The notes under the pieces were generated by a model. That model searched no databases. It saw nothing but the letters and a program-made list of their open reading frames with translations, and was not told the DNA's origin. The position numbers and the translations under genes were made by a program. Positions 41,601 to 50,639 of a stretch of DNA of 64,000 bases are shown piece by piece. Location of the stretch: positions 86,186-150,185 of the forward strand of contig JAHLWY010000280.1 in assembly GCA_020002185.1 (NCBI GenBank), in the 5' to 3' direction. How positions within the stretch are numbered: position 1 is the first letter of the stretch; each line of letters opens with the position of its first letter. This DNA is from Paraescarpia echinospica (taxonomy: Eukaryota; Annelida; Polychaeta; Sabellida; Siboglinidae).

Positions 41601-44600
41601 AGACAAACATGTCCCATGTGAAACTGTTCGAAAAAATCATGGACATCACCCCAAAACGGTATTTTCAAGTGCACTCTTTCGGCGGACTGATACTTAAATT
41701 GGTCTTACCCCAAACTTATGCCCTGCATGTTACAAATCTTCACGAAGACTAGGCTGATATCAAGCTACACATATAACTAGATTAACCACAAAGGGAATTG
41801 CATGTTACCCTTCCATCTCCGACACGTACGTTACAAGAAAATAGTACGTAAGTTACGGGTGAGAAAACTCATTCCCATTTGATGTTTTATGTTGTGTAAT
41901 GCAGAAGTACATTCAGTATTCACGAGACAAACATGTCCTATGTGTAACTGATCGAAAAAATCATGGACATCACCCCAAAACGGTATTTTCAAGTGCACTC
42001 TTTCGGCGGACTGATACTTAAATTGGTCTTACCCCAAACTTATTCCCTGCATGTTACAAATCTTCACGAAGGCTAGGCTGATATCAAGCTACACACATAA
42101 CTAGATTAACCACAAAGGGGAATGCTTGTCACCCTTTCATATCCGACACGTAAGTTACAAGAAAATAGTAGGTAAGTTATGGGTGTGAAAACTAATTCCC
42201 ATTTGATGTTTTATGTTGTCTAATGCAGAAGTACATTCAGTATTCACGAGACAAACATGTTCCATGTGAAACTGATAGAAAAAATCATGCACATCACTCC
42301 AAAACGGTATTTTCAAGTGCACTCTTTCGGTGGACTGATTCTTAATGTGGTCTTATCCCAAACAGATGTTCTACGTGTTACAAATCTTCACGAAGGCAAT
42401 AATGATTTCAAGCTACACCCATAACTAAATTAACCATCAAGGGGAATCCATGTTACCCTTTCATCTCCGTCACGTAAGTTACAAGAAAATAGTACGTAAG
42501 TTACGTGTGGGAAAACTCATTCCCATTTGATATGTTATGTTGTCTAATGCAGAAGTACATTCAGTATTCACGAGACAAACATGTCCTATGTCAAACTGAT
42601 CGAAAAAAATCACGCTCATTACCCCAAAACGGTATCTCAAGTGCACTCTTTCAGCGGACGAATCCTTAATGTGGTCTTACACCAAACATATGTCTTGCAT
42701 GTTACAAACCTTCACGAATATTAGACTGATATCAAGCTACACACATAACTAGATTAACCACAAAGTGGAATGCATGTTACGCCTTGATCTCCGTCACGTA
42801 AGTTACAAGAAAATAGTAGGTAAGTTACGGGTGAGAAAACTCATTCCCTTTTGATGTTTTATGTTACGTATTGCTGCAGTACATTCTGTATTCATGAGAT
42901 CAATATTTCCCATATCAAAGTGATCGAAAAAAATACACGCACATCACCCCAAAACGGTATTTTCAAGTGCACTCTTTCGGCAGACGGATCCTTAATGTGG
43001 TCTTACCCCAAACAGATGTCCTGCATGTTACAAATCTTCAAGAAGGCTAGACTGATATCAAACTACAGACATAACTCGATTAACCATCAAGGGGAATCCA
43101 TGTTACCCTTCCATCTCCGACACGTATGTTACAAGAAAATAGTACGTAAGTTACGGGTGAGAAAACTCATTCCCATTTGATGTTTTATGTTGTCTAATGC
43201 AGAAGTACATTCAATATTCACGAGACAAACATGTCCCATGTGAAACTGTTCGAAAAAATCATGGACATCACCCCAAAACGGTATTTTCAAGTGCACTCTT
43301 TCGGCGGACTGATACTTAAATTGGTCTTACCCCAAACTTATGCCCTGCATGTTACAAATCTTCACGAAGGCTAGGCTGATATCAAGCTACACATATAACT
43401 AGATTAACCACAAAGGGAATTGCATGTTACCCTTTCATCTCAGTCACGTAAGTTACAAGAAAATAGTACGTAAGTTACTGGTGTGAAAACTCATTCCCAT
43501 TTGATGTTTTATCTTGTCTAATGCAGTAGTGTATTCAGTATTCACGAAACAAACATGTCCCATGTCAAAGTGATCGATAAAAAAGCACGAACATCACTCC
43601 AAACGGTATTTTCAAGTGCAATCTTTCGGCGGACTGATTCTTAATGTGGTCTTACCCCAAACAGATGTCCTACGTGTTACAAATCTTCACGAAGGCAAGA
43701 CTGATATCAAGCTACACACATAACTAAAATAACCATCAAGGGGAATCCATGTTACCCTTTCATCTCCGTCTAGTAAGTTACAAGACAATAGTACGTAAGT
43801 TATGTGTGTGAAAACTCATTCCCATTTGATATTTTGTGTTGTCTAATGCAGAATACATTCAGTATTCACAAGACAAACATCTCCCATGTAAATCTAATCT
43901 AAAAAAATAACGCTCATCACCCCAAAACGGTATTTTGAAGTGCCCTCTTTCGGCGGACGGATCCTTAATGTGGTCTTACAACAAACAGATGTCCTGCATG
44001 TTATAAATCTTCACGAAGGACAGTCTAATATCAAGCTACACACATAACTTGATTAACCACAAAGTGGAATGCATGTTACCCTTTGATCTCCGTTACGTAA
44101 GTTACAAGAAATTAGTACGTAAGTTATGGGTGTGAAAACTCATTCCCTTTTGATGTTTTACGTTGCGTAATGCAGTAGTACATTCAGTATTCATGAGGTA
44201 AATATTTCCCATATCAAAGTGATCAACAAAAAATACACGCATATCACCCCAAAAACAGTATTTTCAAGTGCACTCTTTCGGCGGACTGATTCTTAATGTG
44301 GTCTTACCCCAAACAGATGTCGTGCATGTTACAAATTTTCAAGAAGGCTAGACTGATATCAAGCTACACACAACTAGATTAACCACAAAGGGGAATGCTT
44401 GTCACCCTTTCATCTCCGTCACGTAATTTACAAGAAAATAGTACGTAAGTTACTGGTGTGAAAACTCCTTCCCATTTGAAGTTGTATGTTGTCTAATGCA
44501 GAAGTACATTCAGTATTCACGAGACAAACATGTTCCATGTGAAATTGATAGAAAAAATCATGCACATCTCTCCAAAACGGTATTTTCAAGTGCACTCTTT

Positions 44601-44893
44601 CGGTGGACTGATTCTTAATGTGGTCTTACCCCAAACAGATGTTCTACGTGTTACAAATCTTCACGAAGGCAATAATGATTTCAAGCTACACCCATAACTA
44701 AATTAACCATCAAGGGGAATCCATGTTACCCTTCCATCTCCGACACGTACATTACAAGAAAATAGTACGTAAGTTATGGGTGTGAAAACTCATTCCCATT
44801 TGATGTTTTATGTTGTCTAATGCAGAAGTACATTCAATATTCACGAGACAAACATGTCCCATGTGAAACTGTTCGAAAAAATCATGGACATCA
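38700..44893 (+). repeat. Higher-order repeat, 5-mer, 1622 bp, reaching the array edge
   Basis: Open type-A monomers lie at 39676, 41298 and 42920, each 1622 bp apart. The marker GTTCCATGTGAAACTGATAG occurs at 40637 and 42259 with the same spacing. A 975-bp step between 38701 and 39676 precedes the regular block. The last copies near 44532 are shuffled, as expected near the end of an array. Confidence 0.8.
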
Positions 44894-44903
44894 TTGGCAT
44901 TTC

Positions 44904-45116
44904 AATGTGTATCTAAAGAAAATGTTCTGTTTTTAATAGAGAGCTTTAAATAGACAATAAAGTTATTGAAACAGGAGAACAACACCCACCTGCAGCCCAA
45001 TGAGTATCTAAAGGTAAATTTATGTTTCTAAAGCAGTGGTTTAAATGGACAGTAAGGTTATTGAATCTTGAAAGACAGGAAAAGGAGATTAGCCAATATC
45101 ACCCACCTGCAAGCCC
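44904..45116 (-). repeat. Two diverged tandem copies (~95 and ~118 bp) at the array/gene junction
   Basis: Unit 1 (44904-44998) and unit 2 (44999-45116) both start AATG(T/A)GTATCTAAAG and end CACCCACCTGCA(A)GCCC, with shared words TAAATGGACA/TAAATAGACA and AAGGTTATTGAA/AAAGTTATTGAA. Read on the minus strand, each unit carries the end of the SART3-like exon followed by a 5' splice donor (GCAG then GTGGGT). The duplication therefore copied an exon-intron boundary next to the satellite. Confidence 0.7.
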
Positions 45117-45292
45117 AGGGAGGACGGCTGTTTCAAACTCATGGTATGTTTCCCAGATCTGGGCGTCTTTACTCGGGTGGAGATCCACAGCTGTGATGGA
45201 ATGCTCAAACACAGTGCGGATCTTCTGTATACCATCTGCCTCAGCCATGTCCCTGATGGAATAATGCATGTATTCCAGCCATATCCCCACAG
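45107..45292 (-). CDS. SART3: SART3-like exon (HAT repeats), internal coding exon
   Basis: On the minus strand an acceptor (TGCTTATAG) at 45293 and a donor (GTGGGT) at 45106 bracket 186 bases that read VGIWLEYMHYSI, GIQKIRTVFEHSI and IWETYHEFETAV. The pattern of W..Y and E residues and the order of these blocks match the HAT (half-a-TPR) region of SART3, the factor that recycles U4/U6 snRNPs and recruits deubiquitinases. The exon joins in phase to the exon at 45627: the split serine codon gives ...AVKDYFSVGIWLEY, equal in length to the vertebrate segment as I remember it. No further SART3 exon is seen between here and the array. The remaining HAT repeats and the RRMs must be beyond the satellite, or lost. 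Confidence 0.72.
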
Positions 45293-45626
45293 CTATAAGC
45301 ACCAACACATGTTGACTAGGGTAGCAATGCCAATTACTGTTTGTTTCACAGGAGAAATTGTCTACACATTCAGCAAATTACAGGTACGTAGCTTACAGAC
45401 TTCTCAAGTTAGATACACACACAAAAAACAGGTCAAATTACCAAGTGCGATTTCAGTGCTTACCCTTGTTCAACATTACAGATACACCTTGCATTTAAAT
45501 ACTTAGTATTTTTTCAAAAGTAGTAACATAAAATCTATTGGTCATTGGTTGACTTGAGTAAATTCTAAGACACTGATCTTTTACCATTGGCTGATTTCGC
45601 ACATAGTGACCAGCCCTATTACTCAC

Positions 45627-45735
45627 AGAAATAGTCCTTGACCGCCCGGTCAAACAGCTTGTAGACTGACTGTCTTGTTTTGCTGTCTGATCCCGCCAAC
45701 TTCTCCTCATCCTCCTGCCATGTCAGCCACACGTC
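45627..45735 (-). CDS. SART3: SART3-like exon upstream of 45292; 5' boundary uncertain
   Basis: The minus strand reads DVWLTWQEDEEKLAG and then QSVYKLFDRAVKDYF, ending at a good donor (GTGAGT) at 45626. This matches the WLEW...LF.KAVKDY part of the SART3 HAT domain. The left part is odd. There is no AG directly before the WLTW block. The next upstream acceptor (TTCATTTTAG, exon start 45760) would include an in-frame TGA at 45741-45739, while the nearer CAG (exon start 45714) would leave WLTWQ in the intron. Either the acceptor is unusual, or the copy is damaged, or the WLTW match is chance. Confidence 0.6.
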
Positions 45736-45760
45736 ACATCACCAACCACATGAATCACAA

Positions 45761-46210
45761 CTAAAATGAAGCAACAGCCGCTAAAGACATGTTACACATT
45801 CAAATATCCAAGATAGCATCCCAGTGCACAACAAAGATAGAAATAATATACGGGTAAACAATAAATTATTACATTAATCAGAGAAATGCTTTTAAACAGG
45901 GGAGTTTGTAAATGACCGGTGGAGATTCATAGTAAACACCTTCTAATCTATCAGTTGGTATGGCATAAATCTGTGAAAGGTGAATTGTTTTAATAGACAG
46001 GAAGACCATCAGAACGTTGTGACAATGCTGGACATTTAACAACTGAATTATACTAACTAATGCACTTTAATCATGTACATTTCAAGTTGAGTTACATCGT
46101 CCCGATATGGCGTTGTCATAAATACCAGAACCCGAAGCTTGTCACGGAAGCCAGTGGGAGAGGGCGTCTCGTGACACATACATACAATAGTTTTCATTGG
46201 ATTTACTGTG
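45761..46210. other. Non-coding stretch, nothing recognised
   Basis: I see no exon with conserved protein pattern, no tandem repeat and no element ends here. If the SART3-like gene is real this is its intron, but no upstream exon with the expected segment before WL(E/T)W was found on the minus strand. Short ORFs on both strands look random. Confidence 0.5.
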
Positions 46211-46217
46211 CACTGGG

Positions 46218-47010
46218 TACAATGAAAGAAGCAAAAAGTAAGCGTCGCAGGCAAGTACGTGCCTTATTGTGGAATTAAAACTAATGTTGGGGGTTTCAGA
46301 AGCTAGAGGCCATCCATATCACGAACGATGCGAGGCAGAAATCTGTGAGACACTTGCTGGCATTTGGTTGCCACGGTTGGACCAGGATGACTTTTCAAGA
46401 GTCGTGCAAGTCACTCCAGCTGGACTTTTAACAGTGTCAGACTCGGAAGTTCGACCAGGAAGTAGCAAATTATTTCGTCCACAACCTGCCCGGTGTCCTG
46501 TTCTCACCGACACCTATCTGGAGACAGACAGGAGAAGATGCGCATGCAGTTTCCGAGATGTGGCTGTTGAGTGTGGAGAAGAATGCTATGTTGTGGAATG
46601 ACTGCATTCAGCTGCATGCCGAGCAGAGCGACAAATGTACACCTCATTTCTCTGTACTGAGGAAACACAAAATAAGCCTTGTATGACAGCAGTCTCTGCA
46701 CTGTGTGAATTACCAATTCCAGTCCGGCATGTACAAGCTGTATGTCGAAGTCAAAACTTGCAGCCGTGGCCAGAAAGCTGCAACAACAAACATTGCACTG
46801 CAGATCGGACTACAGGATTCAACCATTGCCAGCAAGAAGATGCGTCACATCCTTGCATCAACAAAAGTACATCCACCAAGTCGCAGTGGTATACAGAAGG
46901 CTGCCAACAAGACTGCTAGCCTAGCATAACTTTGCAGCATACAATAGATGAGTTAAAGCAGAAACGAGAAAAAATGCATGACATAAACAATTCGAAATAA
47001 AAAAGAAGAC
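46218..47010 (+). pseudogene. Decayed Mutator-like transposase (PF20700-type) fragment
   Basis: Reading the plus strand with frame changes gives MLWNDCIQLHAEQSDKCTP (from ~46588), YKLYVEVKTCSRGQKAATT, IALQIGLQDS, ILASTKVHPPSRSGIQKAAN and, after a stop, DELKQKREKMHDIN. This order (KLYEEV..SRGRKAA, then VGLQ..PIG, then PPPSRSGMQK.AN.V) is what I recall from metazoan Mutator-like transposases. A stop (TAG at ~46683), the stop after SLA at 46929 and at least one frame change show it is dead. A short Lys/Arg-rich start (KEAKSKRRRQVRA near 46221) could be the original N-terminus. No terminal repeats were identified. Confidence 0.6.
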
Positions 47011-47159
47011 AGTGCCATCAGCAACTGCACCATCTTAGACAGAAGTTGAGGCTGTTGTGAAAAGGAGGCGTCGGAAAAAGAACGTGACAGCACTGCGACG
47101 CGGAGACCATCAATATTCATTGCGTTCGAGAAAGTTAGCCGACCACAGCTTTTCAAGCA

Positions 47160-47540
47160 TAGAGTGAGTAGCTGAAAAGAATTGTACAGTCTGTGGTAAA
47201 TTAAAAGTCACAGTCAACACAGAGAACAGTGCCGGCACATTGGATTTATCTCGACCACACATGATATCTGCTGGCTACATACCTGCGAACACAATGTCTA
47301 TTAATATTGACTCGACGTGGTTCAACTTCAAGGCTAATGTGTGATGCTGTCACACACAAACTATTGTGACACCGGCGACTGGCGTCGAGCCCAGGCCAGG
47401 GTCAGCATCTCTCATTCTGTGCTCTATCAAATAGCTTAGGTGCTGTGCAGTAATCACTCTACTCTCCAAGAGTTCTTTAGCCAAAATATCGTCCATGCTG
47501 CAAAATGGCATTAACACAATATGAAGTCTAACAGTGGTCT
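47160..47540. other. Non-coding stretch, probably remains of the same mobile element
   Basis: The stretch has no recognisable protein. It contains a small hairpin around 47346-47372 (GTCACA...TGTGAC). It may be the degraded 3' part of the Mutator-like element, but no end sequence proves it. Confidence 0.35.
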
Positions 47541-47544
47541 CACC

Positions 47545-47568
47545 CCGACGCCGACGCCGACGCCGACG
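47545..47568 (+). repeat. GC-rich hexamer repeat (CCGACG)4
   Basis: Four perfect head-to-tail copies of CCGACG lie between two copies of ACCCCGA. It is short and may be intronic or part of a mobile element. Confidence 0.85.
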
Positions 47569-47606
47569 AACACCCCGAGTTCAAGTTTGTAGCGCTAGGA
47601 TAACGG

Positions 47607-47677
47607 CTACATTGGCGCCACCTAGCGAGTAACACGTATAATAAATCTGAATTATTTGATAGATGGCGCCAATGTAG
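47607..47677. repeat. Perfect 14-bp inverted repeat around a 43-bp loop
   Basis: CTACATTGGCGCCA at 47607-47620 is the exact reverse complement of TGGCGCCAATGTAG at 47664-47677. Both arms continue into similar CTAGCG/TAGCGAG words, so the fold is longer when imperfect pairs are allowed. It could be the two ends of a tiny MITE or a foldback remnant. Confidence 0.8.
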
Positions 47678-47722
47678 CGAGTTTTCCTCACGATGTTTCG
47701 ACGATCATAATAATATTATTAT

Positions 47723-47948
47723 CACCAGTCCACCCACGTGGTAACTAGGTAGAAAATGCCACGTTGTGACGTCATCAACGTGGTCTTAAGGTTGTGGTAA
47801 CGTGAAATTGCACATGAAAACCACGTTGACTACGTTACTGCGCCCCAACAAAACCACGTAGTTTCTACGTAAGATGCAATGTTGTCACAATTAACGTTAG
47901 CGCAACGTGGCTGCCACGTGGTAACTACGTAGATGTGCTAGCTGGGTA
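47723..47948. mobile_element. Short non-autonomous element A, ACGTGG-rich, ending CTGGGTA
   Basis: The right end is GTGCTAGCTGGGTA (47935-47948), almost the same as the right end of the 1.9-kb element at 48066-49958. The interior has repeated CCACGTGG and ACGTGG words and two direct copies of CCACGTGGTAACTA(G/C)GTAG near its ends. The left end is less clear (CACCAGTCCAC at ~47723). No coding sequence is present. Confidence 0.5.
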
Positions 47949-48286
47949 TGAACTATACATATTTGCTTCTTTATAAATATACATTGCACACCATAGCGTC
48001 ACGGAATTCCCCACGTAAATGGTCCTCTACGCAGTCACATAGGCCCTACACAGTAATGAGATACATACCCAGATAGCACAACTACAGCGGGCCGACGGCG
48101 GGCCGACAGCGGCAAAGTCATCGGCCCGCTGTCGGCATCCGCCTGCGGGCCGAGGGAATTTTTGTCCGGCGGCTCGCCTTCGGGCCGAGGGCGGCTCCTA
48201 GTCGGAAGCCGATACTCTGCCGATGGTTAGCCGCTCATATGCCGACTGTGCCTAATTTTGCTAAATGTGTGTATTGTGTGTGTTTT

Positions 48287-48342
48287 CAAGTAATAAGACC
48301 AAATTATACACATACACTTATGTGTATTGGTCTTATAACTTG
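48287..48342. repeat. Imperfect hairpin inside element B
   Basis: CAAGTAATAAGACCAA...ACACAT at 48287-48313 pairs with ATGTGTATTGGTCTTATAAC and TTG at 48320-48342 with a few mismatches. The position, just inside the GC-rich left block, may mark the end of a nested MITE. Confidence 0.65.
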
Positions 48343-48981
48343 AACATTTATATAGTAATCATCATGCATTGTAACTCTAATGTTAAAATGAACATTACTT
48401 GATAAACATTCATAAATTTATTGAGATTACGTGGAATTTGGAAGTTCAAAACAATAAAATAATATAGTAATATATTATTTAGGAACATAAATGTAATCTG
48501 GTTCAAAAATAGAATGGGTGTCGAGTATCCCATCCAATTATTATAAACTAAAATTAAATACGTAAACAACTCCAGTGCGCATAACAAACACATAATTTAA
48601 TACAAGAAAATCAAAAGGCAAAGTTGCAATTAGTGTCGATATTCATATAAAAAGGCTGCTTAATTATTAGTGTTCATAAACTCTTTTCTGCTACATCCAG
48701 CTGCATTTGTCATCCGGTGCTGTCTAACACCATTCCCGTCAGAGGCAGTCTTAGGAGTACTTTCGAATTTTCTACTGATGTTGTGTACGTCAGTGGCAGT
48801 GTTGCCACTTCATTCCCTCTGACAGCATCTGGAATATTAACGTACAAATGTTTAATTTCTTCAATGAAGGTACCACATTGTACAATGCATATAGTATCTA
48901 TAAAATGTGTAAAATATTAAACATATATTTTGTCTCACAATAAGGTCACATAAAATAATTTTACTTGACTTTTATAAAATA

Positions 48982-49307
48982 AATTCCCGGTTTCTCATCA
49001 GCACAAACATTTTAAAATAGCTTCCACAAAACTTTATTTTGACATATAATTATCCTTTGATTAAATATGCATGCAATAATTCTGCACAAAAAGAGAAAAC
49101 TGTATTTCACGCCAAACCAAAGGAATGTGCCTACTTGTAAGAAATACATTCAGTAGACATCTTAAGACTTTGAAGTTGTTAATTGTTGACGACGAGTTGC
49201 ATTGATAGTTGTTATAGTACCGTCATTAGGATCAACATACACACATTTACCATAAATCGCAACCCTCATTTACATATTAATAAAGTTCTGATGAGAAACC
49301 TGGAATT
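48982..49307. mobile_element. Possible nested MITE with 20-bp inverted ends
   Basis: AATTCCCGGTTTCTCATCAG at 48982-49001 and the reverse complement of 49288-49307 differ at one of 20 positions. The 326-bp unit between them is AT-rich and has no coding potential. No obvious target duplication was seen, so this could also be an ancient inverted duplication. Confidence 0.45.
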
Positions 49308-50120
49308 GTTTTATATAGCCCTAAAGTAAAGCGACATAAATGGCAGAAATTGTGTGGGCCATAAACTGACAGAAGACGTCTAGTGTAAGCACTTCATCTA
49401 TCACACATTTACCCTGTCACACTAACAAACAGGAACACGCAGCACAGGGACAGCATTTGTGGTTGTTAAGATCCGTTCATCTTCATCATATCGTCGTCAT
49501 CCATAGCCTATATAGGGCGGCCACAATCATGACATCAGGTTATTCTGCCCCACATTTTATTTAATGTTTTACGCATAAATAACAAGTTTCCACACAATCA
49601 AATGTGTGTTTATAAAGTCATGCCCAGATTAATGTATTTGAATAATCTAGAAATATACAAAGATTTACAACAGAATGTCTAAAAACGTATCTTTTCCCCC
49701 GGAGCTCTGCTTTTACTGTTCCCTCTAACTGTTAGTCTGGACTCCGTTCAAAAATGGCAGTACACCGTAGTGTCAAATGTCACTACCCCAGTGTTCCAGC
49801 CGAGGCAGGCCCGACTGCTGATAAATGACTAACGGACTCTTACACGAGGTCAACGGCGGCTAGGGAGCGGCTGGCAGGCGGCTGTCGTGTGCCGACGAGT
49901 GCCGCTTCCCAGCCGCTCAGATCCGCCCTCGGGCCGAGGGTGGCGTGCTGGCTGGGTAAATAATACAATAGTGACCATTATTAAATGATGTGCTTGTAAT
50001 TATTGGTTGCTTACAAGAAGTGGCCATGTTACAGTTGCACTGAGTAAAGATCAAACACATTTTTAGTAGTATCGATGGTATAGATGCAACCTTTAATATA
50101 TTAATTACAAAATGGCAATA

Positions 50121-50537
50121 TCAACAGTATTCACCTAGATGCTGACAATCCTGCTCTCCAGAAGCACCTGTGTGGCTGACCACATCCATCCAGAATTCCT
50201 CTGTGTCAGCCTCTTGCTGGTCGGTCCAGCTGACCGTACCTATCCGGGCCCACTGTTGCTCGAGATCTCCGACTCTGCCGCTGTAGAGCTTCAGGAATGA
50301 GAGATCGGTGAGTCGCGGCTTCAGTGGACTTAGAATTGTTGTCGGTGACAGAGATGCCAGGTTCTCTAGTAGCTGGACGTTACTAGGCAATCGCTGTCGC
50401 AGTTGCCTCAGTAGTTCCACCACGTAGTCGCGACACCGCTGCTTCGCGACGTCCACCCTCGCAGGATCAAGGTTGCCTTCAGCCAGCAACATGTTGAACG
50501 CAACTTCGAAGTCGCACGCAGCAGTCGGAAGGTGCAT
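50121..50537 (-). pseudogene. hAT-like transposase C-terminal fragment
   Basis: The 138-codon minus-strand ORF contains CRDYVVELLRQLRQRLPSNV, LSPTTILSPLKPRL, LEQQWARI and EEFWMDVV. This is the order I recall from the region before the hAT dimerisation motif of domesticated or mobile BED/hAT-type proteins (CRxFLVE...RLPxN...LSPxxxLS...LExQWR...EFWxxV). It ends at a TGA just where the LPHSNAxVER motif should follow, or splices at CATCTAG then GTGAAT (50134-50133). Its N-terminal side is cut by the microsatellite at 50533. It is probably a fragment of a dead copy; a spliced exon of a domesticated gene is the alternative. Confidence 0.5.
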
Positions 50538-50592
50538 GCATGTATGTGTGTATGTATGTATGTATGTATGTATGTATGTATGTATGTATGTA
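50533..50592 (+). repeat. TATG tetranucleotide microsatellite
   Basis: About thirteen near-perfect GTAT/TATG units run from CATGCATG to GTACAGG. They directly adjoin the hAT-like fragment. Confidence 0.95.
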
Positions 50593-50639
50593 CAGGAGGA
50601 TTATGTACAAGACCAGTAAGTATCAATTTTGGAAATTAT

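Larger units (their letters stand above)
1..44893 (+). repeat. Satellite DNA array, ~325-bp monomer, ~138 copies, head to tail
   Basis: The word TCAAGCTAC recurs at 1, 327, 652, 966 and 1292, so the period is 325-326 bp with occasional deleted monomers (314 bp). The pattern continues without foreign sequence until 44893, where the match to the monomer stops inside the word ATCATGGACATCA. All monomers lie in the same direction. At least three subfamilies are visible. Type A has GATAAATATTTCCCATATC and a BamHI site GGATCC. Type B has GAGACAAACATGTCCCATG and TGATTCTTAA. Type C has ACAAGACAAATATCTCCCAT. EcoRV (GATATC) occurs in most monomers. The length is close to two nucleosome repeats and the mix of local homogenisation and divergence is typical of pericentromeric or heterochromatic satellites, but location is not shown by sequence. 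No transposon, gene or RNA gene was seen inside it. Confidence 0.97.
48066..49958. mobile_element. Element B, ~1.9 kb, TACCCAG...CTGGGTA ends with GC-rich subterminal blocks
   Basis: The left end TACCCAGATAGCAC and the right end GTGCTGGCTGGGTA are inverted copies with two mismatches in 14. Both are followed inward by 100-180 bp of GC-rich DNA full of GGCCGA and CGGCGG words, in contrast to the AT-rich core. A TA dinucleotide at both tips may be the target duplication. No transposase is recognisable in the core, so the element looks non-autonomous or carries unrelated filler. Confidence 0.55.

Noticed and set aside
183..43180. About 27 ORFs of 60-126 codons in the first 44.9 kb as genes
   Set aside because: They are one satellite monomer read in the same frame, mostly from a GTG start, with no splice pattern or recognised domain.
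1..44893. CRISPR-like array
   Set aside because: The whole 325-bp unit repeats with gradual divergence; there are no short repeats with unique spacers, and the context is eukaryotic.
45141..45506. Plus-strand 121-codon ORF
   Set aside because: It overlaps the SART3-like exon antisense and has no recognisable pattern.
48717..48920. 67-codon ORF in element B as a transposase remnant
   Set aside because: No transposase motif is visible and the length is expected by chance in AT-rich DNA.
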